A stretch of 64,000 nucleotides of DNA from Hanleya hanleyi (lineage: Eukaryota; Mollusca; Polyplacophora; Lepidopleurida; Hanleyidae), in assembly GCA_036873755.1 (NCBI GenBank), contig JAVTVY010045392.1, positions 143,169 to 207,168 on the forward strand. Direction: 5' to 3'. Below are positions 1 through 10,070 of this stretch, in pieces. Under the pieces are notes generated by a model. That model did not search any database and had not been told where the DNA came from. It was given only the letters and a program-made list of their open reading frames with translations. The position numbers were made by a program, and so were the translations under genes. The first letter of the stretch is position 1. Each line of letters starts with the position of its first letter.

Positions 1-1722
1 GCGTTAGTCCAGGAGCAGAATGTTGAGAAGGGCTTTTTCGATTTCGTGGTGCACGCCTGCACCAATTGTTGATGTTTTGGACACAATTAAACTTGAATGC
101 AAAGAAAGCAAATAACACCAGCAAATAAAAGATATATACACCGTTCATTTACATATTTGGCTGATAAATGGAACCTAGGCACAATCAGATTGGAAATTAA
201 ACTGGTCAAACAAAGAGTGAACCTGAATAACATTAGCAAACTATCCGCTGTACGGTAATGCGAAAGCTGTTATGCCTAGCTTCTGACCCACAAGCAGGTA
301 GGACGAATTTAGGTAAAAGGGGTAAACAAATATATAACAGAAAAGGCTTAATGGGCGGCGGGGGGGGGGGGGGCTGGGTGTCAAATTTGCAGCACAGTGG
401 ACAGTGATCACAGAATGAGGTACAAGTCTTTCAAAATGACAGCTTTTCTACTAACTTAACCAAGAAATAGATGTACACTTGTGTATACATACAGCTTGTG
501 TAAAATTGCCCAGTCATGCCACCTTGGCTCACAGGAAACAGAGTTGTATATTAACATGGGATAGGATAAGAGGATTAGATAGGGTGACAGGTATGCAGTG
601 TGTACTTAACGACTTGTTACTTTAGCTCATCTGATAAGTACCGTATACATAATACAAAGACTAGTGTATTAACATGGTGTAATTAACCCATCACAACCCA
701 CAAATAGTAAATGGTTGTCATCGGACAAGGCACACAGTCTGATGTTCCACAATAACATGTTTAAACCTTTATGCCTATACATTCATACTTGGAGCAGGAG
801 TCTGCCTTAAAGATAAACCATACATATTTGCTATCTTTGCAGTGTGCTCAATTAAGCATTTTGAGATTCCCCAAAATGCCAAATTGTGGCGTTGGTAAAT
901 GCCTGTTGCCAGCTGAAACTCCCGTATGTCACCCCGCTGGCAACAGATGAAGTATCCACTATCTACTCCAAATCAAAACCAAATCAAAACCTGATAAAAC
1001 AACAGTGAATGATGCTAGTACTGAATAATATTTGCAATAATCGGCACAGAATTGCTATTTATTTGTGTGCTCTAAGCGAAAGTAATCTCCACTTTGTGTG
1101 TGATGACAAAAGTAGACACAAGAATAAAAGAAATCACAAATTGTTTTACATTTTATATACATTTTCATGTATCTGCGTTTGACCTGTCAAACAGAAACAT
1201 ATTCAAATGCTGACGAAATTGACCGATTCTGCGTCTTGCTCACACCGTACTGTTAGTCCCCGAGACTGGTGGACTGTTGGTCTCTTAGGCCCACCCTTTG
1301 TACATGTCATTCGACAAATATATGTAGGTTTATTGATTTCGTGGGAAATTGAAACCGTACGACGCCCGGCATTACAGGTTAGTCTTTCTGGGTGCCGTAT
1401 TCTTGTATTTGCGAGGTTTTCTCAATGTTGAGATGTTTACTCCATCAGGCGTCCTCGATGCTCATTCATAAACATCAGATGAGTTATTTGTTTGAGCGGA
1501 TCTGTCGTCACAGCTCCCGAGCTAGCGTATCTAAGTCCGCTTAAGCCGGCGCTAGGGGCCGTGTGGATACTTCATAGTCTCCACATGAACATCTACAATA
1601 AAAGCGCGGCTAAGATACTAAGGCTACGTCCTAGAATCCATCGTATTCTCGGGTCTGAATGTGAGGTGCCGATTGAAGCTTTCCTATGGCGTCACATGGT
1701 TGCTTTTAGTCGCTACACGCCC
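1..1722 (+). repeat. Left copy of direct segmental duplication, part A
   Basis: This stretch aligns by eye with 32976-35043 in the same orientation, beginning at the same bases (gcgttagtccaggagcag) and continuing through long near-identical blocks such as 1201-1720 versus 34526-35040. The two copies differ by small indels and by a SINE present only in the right copy. There is a poly-G run at 358-373. Short open frames in this block recur in both copies but resemble no known protein and look non-coding. The copy begins at the window edge, so its true left end is unknown. Confidence 0.85.
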
Positions 1723-1734
1723 ATTTTCCCCACT

Positions 1735-2665
1735 TCTTGCAAATCGCTCTAATTTATTGTCTGTATATGGTAGAATTCTGTTGGTGGACTGTTAGTCTCC
1801 GAGACCCGCCCTCTAAATGCATCATGGCATTAAACCGTAAGGGATTAGCTATAGAAGACGTTAGGGCGTTAACCCCATTCCTCCTCTTCCTCCACCACCA
1901 CCACACACGCACACACAGGTAGCCGGATGGAACAAGGCCCTCGTCCCCCCAAAACGCACTACATTGCACCTCCGAATCTCCCCTTTCTCTACTACGCTCG
2001 AGTGATCTATAAATAGAACAGGGGTTTTCCCCAAAAAAATTGATCCTGACAAATAGAGCGATGGCCTGCAAAAACAGGGGTTTTCCCAACAAATCCTCCG
2101 TACAATATCCCGGCGTAGAGCGATGACGACATCGGGGACCACCAAGTCTCAACATGTTTTATTCCGTGGTGTGAATGCATTTGATACATACACCCACACG
2201 TTAGTATTATATAATAGCATGGTACAATCTCTCACCAAAGGTGAAAACTGCTCTGCTAGGGCGTTGAGGCGTTAGCATAAAACGTTAATGCGTTAGCATA
2301 CGGCGTTATGGCTTTAAGATAGGGCGGTAAGACGTTAATATATGCGTTAAAGCGTTACTGTGCAACTCTCCACAAGATGATAGGGCAAATAAACTGGGTT
2401 TCTGCTTTCTCTTCCCGGACACACTCGCGCACACATGCACACGCACAGACACACACACAAGCTACCAAGTAGCCAGCTTGACTCCCCCCCGAGCGCTGCC
2501 CACCTTACGCGGCCCATTCGGACTAGCGCACCTCCGAAACTGTCCTTTTTTCCACTACTACACGACTGCGCATGCGCAGAACGATGTGACTTCCAATAAC
2601 AGCCACCATAGCCGGACTCTCCCCCGCGAGCGTTTGCTCACCTCACACGGCCGGTTATTGTAACC
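1735..2665 (-). repeat. GCGTTA-rich interspersed repeat, left member
   Basis: Repeated GCGTTA words (for example 1864-1875 and 2260-2360), a CA-rich microsatellite (1895-1920, 2410-2460) and a block around 2000-2250 recur in inverted orientation at 48800-49290. Shared landmarks are the GTTCTATTTATAGATC word (reverse strand here near 2005), the block beside the ATTATATAATA word near 2205, and the CCACCAAG / CATGGTGGTCC region near 2140. No protein is recognisable. This block is missing from the right copy of the segmental duplication, so it is an insertion in the left copy or a deletion in the right. Confidence 0.55.
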
Positions 2666-2679
2666 AGTAAAATGGTGCG

Positions 2680-2795
2680 TGACAGAAGTGGGATTCGAAC
2701 CCACGCCCGCATGTGTAGACCAGTATACCCATACCCCGGGAAGGCAATTTCATGGATCTCGAGACTGGCGCCTCAGACCACTCGGCCATCCTGAC
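2680..2795 (-). tRNA. tRNA-Leu-like sequence with intron-like insert, probably a pseudogene or SINE head
   Basis: Read on the minus strand this has a type-II tRNA layout. It starts GTCAGGATGGCCGAGTGG (A box), has a CCAGT/ACTGG anticodon stem enclosing about 38 nt (normal loop plus an intron-like insert), a long variable arm, the B box GTGGGTTCGAATCCCAC and a closing TTCTGTCA. The body closely resembles animal tRNA-Leu(CAA), which also carries an intron. The loop here reads CTCGAGA, giving an apparent CGA anticodon, and the acceptor stem has one mismatch at pair 2-71. I therefore suspect a pseudogene or SINE head. A truncated relative follows at 2889-2944. Confidence 0.5.
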
Positions 2796-2888
2796 AAAGG
2801 CTGGTCATCGTGGTCATAATGATTCATGGATAGTGCTTTATTTGTACAATGGATTTACAACATGGCGAAATATAACGAAAAAGGTGCG

Positions 2889-2944
2889 TGTCAGGAGTGG
2901 GATTCGAGCCCACGTTCCCACTTAGACCACTCGGCCATTCTGAC
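2889..2944 (-). pseudogene. Truncated tRNA-Leu-like sequence
   Basis: On the minus strand this has the same 5' end as its neighbour (GTCAGAATGGCCGAGTGG) and the same B box and 3' end, but the anticodon arm and most of the variable arm are missing. The sequence on its higher-coordinate side (GCTGGTTATGATGGACATAATG) also resembles that beyond 2795, so a ~180-bp block was duplicated in tandem and the second tRNA-like part then lost its middle. It cannot encode a functional tRNA. Confidence 0.6.
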
Positions 2945-2989
2945 CAACGCTGGTTATGATGGACATAATGAGTCATATATAGTGCTACA

Positions 2990-3560
2990 CCCCCACGACC
3001 CAATCTGTCCAATAGTGGTCCACCTCGACCCAAAAACGCCCATTCCAATGCCATTTTCTAAAAATTTCCTGTCTGCGCATGCGCACAATAGCCTTACTTC
3101 CACTCCACACCCATCCAGCTGGATGCTCCTTCACGAGAGCTTCACATTGATATCTCCCACAGCTCAACCGGGCCAATATTGCCCTACGCCACCCGAAAAC
3201 GTCCATTCCAATGCGTTTTGTTTCCACTGCGCATGCGCGCCATAACCCTACTTTCACCACATACTAGTCCAGTCGGATGCTACTTCACGAGAGCTTCACT
3301 TTGGTATCTCCTGCAGCCCAATCGGGCCAATATTGGCCCACCCAGGCCCCCAAACGTCCATTCCAGTGCCCTTTTCCCACAATTCCCTGTCTGCTCATGC
3401 GCGCCATTACGTAACTTCCATTCCATACCCATCCAGTTGGATTCCCATCCACAAGTGCTTCAATCTGATACCACACACGACCCAATCGGACCATCTTGAC
3501 CCCAAAATGTCCACTTCAGCGCTACTTGCACAGTGCGCATGCGCACGGTAACTTTTCAGC
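2990..3560 (-). repeat. Degenerate array of ~152-bp units related to the Polinton terminal repeats
   Basis: Four copies of a TGCGCATGCGC-type word lie at 3074, 3228, 3392 (degenerate) and 3534, with spacings 154, 164 and 142. Each is surrounded by the same words as in the right arm of the Polinton at 21.4-22.5 kb (CATTCC, CCCACAATTCCCTGTCTGC, CCATCCAGYTGGATGC, GCTTCA, CGACCCAATCGG). Even the single longer ~163-bp spacing recurs. This is an older, more diverged copy of the terminal satellite with no Polinton genes attached. Confidence 0.7.
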
Positions 3561-3632
3561 GAAAGTCAACCCATGGCCTCGCGAGACCTCTCCCATCGTG
3601 TTCTACAGCTCGAGACAAAGAAAACAGGTGGC

Positions 3633-4798
3633 CACACCCCATATCATCAATGTCTATGAGTGGGTTTCCCATTAGGTTTAACATTGAAATAACTGCAGCG
3701 TACGGTCTTCTTCAGGGGCAGATAACTCCTGCTGGGCCGTCACGTGACCGGAAGTGACCTTTGATATTTGACCTTTAACCCGGAAGGGACTTCTGACATT
3801 TGACGTTTGACCCGGAAGTGACGTCATCTGTGACGTCATCGCCGCGTCACGCCACGTGCCGCAACTCCCTCTCCCTCGATACGACAGAATCGGTGTTTTC
3901 CCTACTACCCTACTAGGCTATCTACTATATCATCTGTTTGGGGGGTGTTTGGCGATAGGTTAGCCATACGTGGTCCAAATGTGTCGTGCTTGCTACTACT
4001 TATTGATGCTCTCGTATTCTAGAATAAGACCATTAGACTGGAATGCTGTTCACGTTGATCGATAAAATCATCACGCACATGCTCACTCGGAGAGTAGTAG
4101 AGAAAGGGCATTTTTGGAGGCAAGCCTCATGCGCATGCACCCTTTGAGTCAGTAGCAGAGAAACCGCATGTTCCGCTGTGCTCTTGGGGCTACCCAGCTA
4201 ACAAGGTTACGTTGTGATAATTGGATTTTCGTTGTTAAAACTATGTGATTAGTACGTTGTGACAACAGGATTCTTTTGAGTCACAGAAATTACACAAAGT
4301 TCCTACAACCATTGTACATGGTGTGGCAATCTGTTATTGTACGTTCAGCAGCAACAACTACAAGACATAGCTTTGAAAATCTAGGCTCACAAAAATAAAT
4401 CTGTTGTTTATCTCACTAGAAAGTACTAAGCGAACCGTGTATCACCTAGAATTGGGACTTTTTGTTATGTCCATTGACGATAACAAAGGAATATATTTGC
4501 TTCTAAACTCTAATCTGAAGAGTTTTGGGGAGCAGTTGTTTGGCAGAGCTAAGTACAATCTTATATTCAGCGCTCTCACAAATTTGCTAACAACGTGTTG
4601 GGATAAGGTCATGTTTATCTAGCACCGCCATGAACGTCCTATAAAATCCAACGTGAATCCCCAGAGATTGAAACTTGGCAAATACTCTCGTCCTCCCGTC
4701 ATTCATATTTTAGATAATTTCATCAAACGAATGTCACACTGTCATGGACCAGAAACCATGCAGAAGCTAATTGACTATATAATCTCTCTATATTGATT
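3633..4798 (+). repeat. Left copy of direct segmental duplication, part B
   Basis: This aligns with 35044-36486 in direct orientation. It includes a promoter-like patch (3725-3850) with CACGTGACCGGAAGTGACC, the CRE-ETS composite at 3812-3826 and a second CRE. The copies stay nearly identical up to the sequence around the word CATGCAGAAGCTAATTGAC. The left copy then stops abruptly at 4798, where gypsy coding sequence begins, while the right copy continues. The right copy has about 270 bp extra near 35350-35625. No protein-coding potential is recognised. Confidence 0.8.
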
Positions 4799-4799
4799 C

Positions 4800-6812
4800 A
4801 TGGCGGTGGTCCACTTCGTTAAGTCGTTCCGGCATTACCTCTACGGGAAGAAGTTTCTACTGCGCACCGACCACGGATCTTTGAGGTGGCTCATGAGATT
4901 CAAAGAGCCGGAGGGCCAACTCGCAAGGTGGATCCAAGCTCTGTCGACCTATCAATTTGACATCGTCCACCGACCGGGCCGTAAGCATCAGAATGCTGAC
5001 CCGATGAGCAGACGTCCGTGCAAGCAGTGTGGTCATCCCTCCGAGACCGAAGACGGAGAGACTGCGGCGGCCAGAGCTGTGACCATATCTCTACCCAACG
5101 AGGACTTTGCTGCGGCCCAGGCTGCAGACCCCGAGCTACTTCCGGTGATTGAATGGGTGAAGGCTGGTACCAGACCTCGGTGGGACCTAGTCTGTCAACA
5201 CAGCGGGGTAACGAAAGCGCTGTGGGGAGCCTACGACGCCTTGGCCCTGGAAGGAGACCTCCTAATGTGACGTTGGTATGACGTGCGAGGCCGGGAGAAG
5301 GCTAAGTTACTGGTGGTCCCGAGGGCCCTTCACAAGAGGATACTCAAGGAATGTCATGACAGCCCGACTGGAGGACACCTCGGTGTGTTCAAGACGTTAA
5401 AGAAGGTGCGACAAGCGTACACCTGGGTCGGCCTGCAGTGTGACGTTCGACAGTGGTGCCGGAGCTGCGACACGTGCAGCCGGAGGAAGCAGACCGGGAA
5501 GAAACCCCGAGGACAGCACCGCGGGATGATGACGGGATGCCCCGGAGAACGCATCGCCGTGGACCTGATGGGCCCTCTTTCCCTGACGACGAGAGGAAAT
5601 CTGCATATTGTGGTCATCTGTGACTATTTCACGAAGTGGGTGGAGGCTGCTGCGCTTCCGGACCAAGAAGCGGAGACGGTGGCCCAGGCTGTGATTGACC
5701 TGTATGTCAGCCGATTCGGTGTCCCCTCCCTGATACACTCGGACCAGGGGCGGAACTTTGAGAGCAAAGTGTTTGAGGGGATGTGTCGGATCCTCGGCAT
5801 GAAGAAGACACGGACGACGGCGTACCATCCGCAGTCTAACGGCCAAGTTGAAAGGTTCAACAGGACTCTGGGCCAGATGCTTCATGCTAGTGCCGCCCGC
5901 CACCCAGACGATTGGGATGTATATATTCCACTGACGCTAATGGCGTACCGTGCAGCCGCACACGAGACAACGGGGTATACGCCGAATATGATGACGTTTG
6001 GCCGGGAGGTGACTCTACCAGCTCACCTGACAGTCGGAGCTCCCCCTAGTGAGAGGACGGAGCCAGTGCCGTGGGTCGGGGACCTTCGTGACCACTTAGT
6101 CGACGTCAACGAGGATGCGAGAGAAAATAGTGGGAAGGCCCTGAGACGGCAGAAGCGTCTGTACAACCTGAAGGCCAAGGCCCAAAGATTCGTCCCCGGG
6201 GACCAGGTCTATCTGCACACCGTAGTGACCCGACCAGGGCAGATTCGGAAGCTTAGAGACCGGTGGCTGGGACCATTTGTGGTGGATGCGGCGTTGTCGG
6301 ACGTTACCTACCGGATCCGGAGTGACGACGGGAGGCGACAGGTCGTGCACGTCGACCGGGTCAAACCGTGCTATCCGCGGGCGGACGCGGAGGATGATGC
6401 GACGTCAGAGAGCGGCAGTGACGACGACGGCGGCGACCAGCAGAGGAGAAAACCGGGCCCCGAGGGACCGTACGCCCGGACACACCCGGTCGCCGTGCAG
6501 CCATCCGTTGACCAGCCCCAGACGAGCCGGAGTGGACGCGTCATCCGACAGCCGGCCTGGCAGGCTGAATTTGAGTTAGAGCCGCGGGGGACGCCGGATA
6601 GCGAGTTGGAGGACGCGCCCGAGGAAGTGGCCGACGGTGAGGCAGCTCCCACACAGTCGACGACGAGCAGCGGTCGTCGAGTGGTCAGGCCTCGCAGGTT
6701 GCACGACTACGTGCTGACGTCCCAGCCCGTGTACCGTAAAAGGGGGGAAGCCCGACCCCTCCAACTGAGCACGCAGCCTACTGGACCTAATGTCGTGGGG
6801 CGGCTCTGCTAG
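4800..6812 (+). pseudogene. pol: Gypsy pol 3' part: RNase H C-terminus plus integrase
   Basis: The first ~150 residues are the end of a Ty3/gypsy RNase H (residues like RTDHGSLRWLM and IVHRPGRKHQNADPMSR). A single in-frame TGA at 5268-5270 separates this from the integrase frame (5283-6812, 509 residues). Integrase shows the HHCC zinc domain (HKRILKECHDSPTGGH ... CRSCDTCSRRK), a complete D,D-35-E core (AVDLMGPL, HSDQGRNFES, NGQVERFNRTL) and a GPY/F module (RDRWLGPF, then HVDRVKPC), followed by a ~130-residue acidic, basic and Ser-rich tail. The enzyme normally inserts the LTR cDNA into chromosomes. The missing 5' half and the stop make this copy a pseudogene. Confidence 0.92.
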
Positions 6813-7107
6813 CCGCCCATGTGATTCTGTGTATCCCTCCAGGTACCAGAGCGGGAAGGGAGTCCCGAGGACAGCGGCCGGAACCCCTACAGTACGCCCG
6901 CCCGCGACGGACCTGGAGGGAAACCAACCGGACCTAATGTCGTGGTGGCCCGGTCAGACCGCCGGAGGGCGGCCACCTTGTAATTTCGCCGGCCCTGATG
7001 GCCAGTAATTGGCGAGAAGTTTTTGTTTAGATTGATTCGAACTGTACAACTGGAACTGTAGAACTGCACTGGACTGTGGAACAGGAACGACCATGACGAG
7101 GACGTCA

Positions 7108-7129
7108 TGATTTGGAAAGGCGGGGGCAG
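7108..7129 (+). promoter_or_regulatory. Polypurine tract of the gypsy element
   Basis: A purine-rich run (GGAAAGGCGGGGGCAG) ends immediately before the TGTAACG that opens the 3' LTR. In LTR elements this tract survives RNase H and primes plus-strand cDNA synthesis. The position fits exactly. Confidence 0.7.
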
Positions 7130-7920
7130 TGTAACGGTTAACCGTTTGTGTAGAGAACAGTTTGAATATGGAGGGTGACAAATGGAATGCGGGGAACGAC
7201 CTTGACATGTATCGTCAGCGAGGAACAAGGCAGTGTATGGAAGTGAATTCCACCGTATTTCTGGCTTACCAGAGCAAGATAGGAGTTGCCATTTACGTGA
7301 AATATTCTCTACAGGTTCTAGATTGGGATGCCATTCTAGTTTATGGACTATGAACTGTAATTTCGCTGTGAGAGACGATCTTTCATTGCAGACTAAACGT
7401 TTCCGTTCGCGAGGAAACTTCCTGTAGGGACTTTTCGGGTGCGGAGAGGGCACACACTATACATTGAGGTGCAGACATTACAAGCGACGTCAGACCAAAG
7501 AGACAGCTCTGGAGAAAGCACGCAAGACGATATATCGCGCAGCCCGTTAGGTAGCACAGACGGACTTCTTCTCCCGAGAAACGTCGATGAACCGTGAAAT
7601 CTGACAGACCTGCGACCCGGTCGCAGAAGGTCGCAGACGGATTGCGACCGGGTCGCAGAGGGTCGCAGAGAGCCGCCATCGACAGTTTACAGACAGTAAT
7701 GATGCTACATCGGTCCCAGATGAAATAACACAATATATACCCAAGTTGTTGTCCTGACGGCCACGGAGGACGAGCTGTACGTGGTTCTTACCTAAGGGGT
7801 CGTCGTGAAGTTGTGTAGCCACAGGTCTATAGACGGGTCGCAGCAGCCGTGAGGGTTGAGACGCCGTGCTATACCTACCTGTGTGGAAAGCAAATTGGTG
7901 AGCTGACAAGTTAGGGTCAG

Positions 7921-8150
7921 GCTCCGACGACTGGGGGTGAAGAAGACGACGGGCTGCCACATCCGTGGGGAGGCTCCAACGACTGGGGGTATATATTGAG
8001 AGAGCGTTACAGCCGTGACGTTCCGATGACTGGGGGTGAAGAAGACGTCGGGCTGCCACATCCGTGGAGAGGCTCCAACGACTGGGTGTCGTATATTGGG
8101 GGAGAGCGTTACAGCCGTAACGTTCCAACGACGGAAGAAGAGAAGGGCCA
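7921..8150 (+). repeat. Tandem ~110-bp repeat inside the gypsy LTR
   Basis: Units share the words CCGACGACTGGGGGTGAAGA, GGGCTGCCACATCCGTGG, GAGGCTCCAACGACTGGG and GAGCGTTACAGCCGT, repeated about twice with partial third copies. Open frames over this block come from the repeat, not from a gene. Confidence 0.75.
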
Positions 8151-8248
8151 GCAGCCAGGCCGCCCTTATACCCAAAAGAGGAGGGCCAGCAACCAGGCCG
8201 CCCTTATCGCGTACCCATACATATTTAAAGCATAACTGTAACTGTAAA

Positions 8249-8402
8249 ATTATATGCACACACTCTTATATTATTTGTATATAACATCAAAATTATATGC
8301 ACACACTCTTATATTATTTGTGTATAACATCAAGGTTATATGCACACACTCCCTTATATTATTTGTATATAACATCAAGTTTATTTGCATACACTCTCCT
8401 AG
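8249..8402 (+). repeat. Four-unit ~56-bp AT-rich tandem repeat
   Basis: Units of the form ATATGCACACACTC ... TTATATTATTTG ... ATAACATCAA recur at about 8253, 8291, 8338 and 8381, with progressive divergence. They lie in the U3 or R part of the LTR and may affect its length between copies. Confidence 0.8.
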
Positions 8403-8768
8403 TGTCTGTACATATATGTAAATATTAGTCTACTGCATAACGTTACATCTCCTTAGACATTCTGTCCAAGCCACGCGGTTCTACGCTATTATCTATCATC
8501 GCGTATACTATTTGTGCAGAATATACCATAATAGACCTTTACATCAGCGTCCGTCATCCTTGTAGGGTTGTGATCATCTCTTCGATCCCCGGATCTCTAC
8601 TAGTGAAGGGGTTAACTACGGTGATGGCCAGAATGCCAGTGGGGAATCCCGGTTATTGATTCGTTTTTACGTAAACACCACGACTGGTCCTGCTCGTACA
8701 CGTTACATACACATTATTTCTCCAATCTTACTGCAAATATCAAGTGATTTAGACGAACCTTTGCATTT

Positions 8769-8942
8769 CACGGCAGGGATTCTTTCCTCAATTTCAAGAA
8801 AAAATCAAATCTCGTTGATATACACTCTTAACATAATTCAGGGATTTGTTCCAGGTTTTGTTCAGGCCATTTGACGACAATGTGTTTCAAGGAGGAAAAT
8901 AAGCAGAATTTTTTCTTGAAATTGAGGAAAGAATCTCTGCAG
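8769..8942. repeat. Short inverted repeat flanking the MITE
   Basis: A ~33-bp block at 8775-8807 (AGGGATTCTTTCCTCAATTTC core) reappears as its reverse complement at 8905-8938, with about 100 bp between. The piggyBac-type MITE starts just after the second arm. The word TTTGACGACAAT at 8870 also pairs with ATTGTCGTCAAA at 9413, so the MITE may sit in an older fold-back element. Confidence 0.6.
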
Positions 8943-8946
8943 TTAA

Positions 8947-9382
8947 GGATGTCCGCTGGTGGTAAATCAAAGTAATTAACTTTTGGAATAATGTGTGTTG
9001 TTGCATTCATAATTGTGTAATATGAGGAAAAACAAAGAAAAAAATATAGGTTGCTGTGCATTTTTTAGCTGTAGGCAACATTAAGTGAACTGCCCTATGC
9101 TCAATTTGATAACCTAGAAAGCATAGGGAATAGCCCTGGTTTTGAAGCATATTCATGAAAAATTCATATAAATAGTATTTAACTTTTTCTTATATTCTAA
9201 CTGTTTGCAGATAATCACAATGTCTATCAAAATTTAGCAAATTGGATGGATGTTGCTGTGCAAAATTCTCGGTTAGAAGGCTTTTAAAGGAAATCCCCAT
9301 CTCTTAACCTAGGGAAGGGAGATAACCCAACAGAAAAACAGGCAAAATGGCTGCCAAAGTCAAAAACCACCAGCGGACATCC
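8947..9382. mobile_element. piggyBac-type MITE (436 bp)
   Basis: The ends are a 17-bp perfect inverted repeat, GGATGTCCGCTGGTGGT at 8947-8963 and its reverse complement at 9366-9382. It is flanked on both sides by TTAA (8943-8946 and 9383-9386), the diagnostic target duplication of piggyBac transposases. No transposase is encoded, so it would move only with an autonomous partner. Confidence 0.85.
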
Positions 9383-9606
9383 TTAAGAGCAACCTACCCG
9401 AACTCCAGTTCAATTGTCGTCAAACGACTATAGTACGATCGTGGAAAGCTCTTTTTGAGAGCTGTAGGACTACATGTATCTCTCTCCGCTAAATTGATAG
9501 CTAAAAGATCTACACTAGTAGTAGTGTCTAAGCATTTCGAGTCCCCTTTTCCAGGGAGGTAACTCTTGGTCCCCTTTTTCTGCCAGGGGGCGCCACCAGT
9601 CCCGTG

Positions 9607-9669
9607 TGACGTCACTTCCGGTCTGGGTGAATGGAGCGTGACCTGTGAACTGTGTGACGTCACTTCCGG
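9607..9669 (+). promoter_or_regulatory. Two CRE-ETS composite sites in the left TIR
   Basis: TGACGTCACTTCCGG occurs at 9607-9621 and 9655-9669, 48 bp apart, inside a direct repeat containing GGTCTGGGTGAATGG. It joins a full CRE palindrome (ATF/CREB family) to an ETS site (CTTCCGG). Mirror copies are at 22936-22950 and 22984-22998. Binding is inferred from motif identity only. Confidence 0.6.
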
Positions 9670-10070
9670 TCTGGGTGAATGGCACGTGACCTGTGAACAT
9701 GATAGGATATGTGTACTGTCCTGTCTGTGGGGACTCAATGTCGTTCATCTCCGTGTCTTTTCGGTGAGAGGAGCATGTACTGGGGTTTTTCCCACAATGT
9801 CGTTCACCTCTCGATCAGGTCCGTGTCTTTTCGGGGAGGTCCGTGGGAACATGATAGGAGGTTGCAACATTGTTGCACGTTCGCTACAATGTTGCGAAGA
9901 TGTCACGGAGATCACCGAAGAGACACGGAGGTGCCCGAAGAGACACGGAGATCCCCGAAGGGGGCGAGAGGGGTCCCTAGTGTACCGATGGGGTCGTATG
10001 AGGTATCCATGTGAAGCATTCGTGAAGGGGCATCTGATGGGGTGGGTGTGGGGTTGAAATATCGTCATTC

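Larger units (their letters stand above)
4799..8707 (+). mobile_element. 5'-truncated Ty3/gypsy LTR retrotransposon
   Basis: The element keeps the C-terminal half of RNase H, integrase, a polypurine tract and a 3' LTR. The 5' LTR, gag, protease and reverse transcriptase are absent, and the truncation point coincides exactly with the end of the duplicated segment. GC content and codon use of the coding part are higher than in the surrounding DNA. The 3' LTR starts TGTAACG and ends CGTTACA. Without a 5' end no target-site duplication can be read. It is a dead fragment, though the integrase half is nearly intact. Confidence 0.9.
7130..8707 (+). repeat. Gypsy 3' LTR (~1.58 kb)
   Basis: It begins TGTAACG and ends CGTTACA, a 7-bp inverted terminus with canonical TG...CA ends. 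It follows the polypurine tract directly. The interior holds two tandem arrays: GGTCGCAGA-type words and ~110-bp units at 7921-8150, and four ~56-bp AT-rich units at 8249-8402. Other CGTTACA words occur at about 8006 and 8440, so the 3' border is the best choice rather than certain. Confidence 0.7.

Noticed and set aside
1207..1431. 74-codon frame present in both duplicated copies (also 34532-34756)
   Set aside because: Preserved only because the DNA is duplicated. No domain and no excess of synonymous changes visible.
5397..5903. 168-codon minus-strand frame within the gypsy integrase
   Set aside because: Antisense shadow of the integrase coding sequence with no independent support.
9566..10057. 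Open frame of 163 codons on the plus strand in the left Polinton arm, mirrored on the right
   Set aside because: It follows the direct repeats of the terminal arm, is out of place for Polinton genes, and has no protein-like domain.
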